Assembly: GCF_036208045.1 (NCBI RefSeq)
Contig: NZ_CP121472.1
Coordinates: forward strand, 5,219,531 to 5,283,530
Length of the DNA stretch: 64,000 nt
Reading direction: 5' to 3'
Origin: Thiorhodovibrio winogradskyi
GTDB taxonomy: Bacteria > Pseudomonadota > Gammaproteobacteria > Chromatiales > Chromatiaceae
The notes beneath the pieces were generated by a model that worked only from the letters and a program-made list of their open reading frames with translations, made no database searches and was not told the DNA's origin. Below are positions 63,733 to 64,000 of this stretch, in pieces. Position 1 is the first letter of the stretch. Each line of letters starts with the position of its first letter. The translations under genes and the position numbers were made by a program.

Positions 63733-64000
63733 TTAGAGCCTGATCAAGCGCTGAATCAACTCAAAGCCCAGTGTCATTAATTCGCCTAGCCGGGCGAAAA
63801 GGCTCGGCAGCAGAATACTTAGAAGCACAAATCCGGCCAACATCATGACAGGAAAGCCCACCGCGAAAATATTGAGTTGGGGCGCGGTGCGCGCCACCAC
63901 GCCCATGGCCAGGTTCACCATCAGCAACCCGGCCACGGCCGGCAGTGCGATCAGCAGAGCGCCAGCGAACATGGTGCTGCCAAAGCTGAGCAGCGCCCAT
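63733..64000 (-). CDS. fliR: Flagellar export protein FliR (C-terminal part)
   Basis: The last 88 residues of a gene that continues past the right edge. The visible part has hydrophobic helices with FAGALLIALPAVAGLLMVNL, RTAPQLNIFAVGFPVMMLAG and a closing amphipathic helix, as in FliR. FliR is part of the FliPQR export channel. fliP and fliQ should lie just outside. Confidence 0.92.
   Translation of the reverse strand, partial: WALLSFGSTMFAGALLIALPAVAGLLMVNLAMGVVARTAPQLNIFAVGFPVMMLAGFVLLSILLPSLFARLGELMTLGFELIQRLIRL

Overview
The window reads as chromosome of a GC-rich, polarly flagellated gammaproteobacterium. I favour the purple sulfur bacterium (Chromatiales) neighbourhood, because the flagellar genes are Pseudomonas-like (FleQ, FlhF, FleN, FliA, FlgM, CheV, CheZ) and sit among ubiB, gshB-tonB, ruvCAB-yebC, zapD-yacG and a ComFB-family gene. 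That placement is an inference; the sequence alone does not name a species. I saw no rRNA, tRNA, CRISPR array, prophage or intact insertion sequence.

Layout. 1-13.4 kb is housekeeping and envelope: the end of ubiB, xthA, phoU, an L,D-transpeptidase lipoprotein, tonB, an ApbE-like lipoprotein, gshB, rsmF, argE, a GGDEF diguanylate cyclase and an EF-G-like GTPase. 13.5-22.4 kb, minus strand, is the first flagellar block in transcription order fleQ-(fleR remnant)-fliE-F-G-H-I-J-K, which builds the MS ring, switch and export ATPase. 22.8-33.9 kb is a non-flagellar interlude: a ComFB-type putative c-di-GMP receptor, yebC-ruvC-ruvA-ruvB, zapD-yacG, recQ, a fructosamine-kinase-family gene, an HNH nuclease and priA. 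34.0-47.6 kb, minus strand, is cheV-cheR-flgB-C-D-E-F-G-H-I-J-K-L (rod, hook, rings, hook-filament junction). 47.9-51.5 kb, plus strand, is flgA-flgM-flgN followed by a second FliK-type gene and a stand-alone FlhB C-terminal-domain gene. 51.4-64 kb, minus strand, is the export gate, regulation and chemotaxis block, transcribed (fliR)-flhB-flhA-flhF-fleN-fliA-cheY-cheZ-cheA-cheB-cheW-DUF2802 and running off the right edge inside fliR.

How it works together. FleQ with sigma-54 is expected to fire the early and middle genes; a near-consensus sigma-54 promoter lies before flgB. FlhF and FleN set pole and number. FliA and its anti-sigma FlgM gate late genes. CheA/W/Y/Z/B/R/V form one complete chemotaxis pathway. 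Filament (fliC/fliD/fliS), stator (mot) and fliLMNOPQ genes are not in the window.

The points most worth a second look are: a C-terminal fragment of a FleR-type regulator between fleQ and fliE, where fleSR normally sits; the ComFB gene divergent from fleQ with three short direct repeats between them; a cluster of TTTGGCAC repeats between cheV and cheR; tandem DnaA boxes before priA; five 15-bp ATG-headed repeats before zapD; an ApbE-like protein lacking the usual metal ligands; and an EF-G paralogue lacking the catalytic His. I did not find a clearly new multi-gene system.
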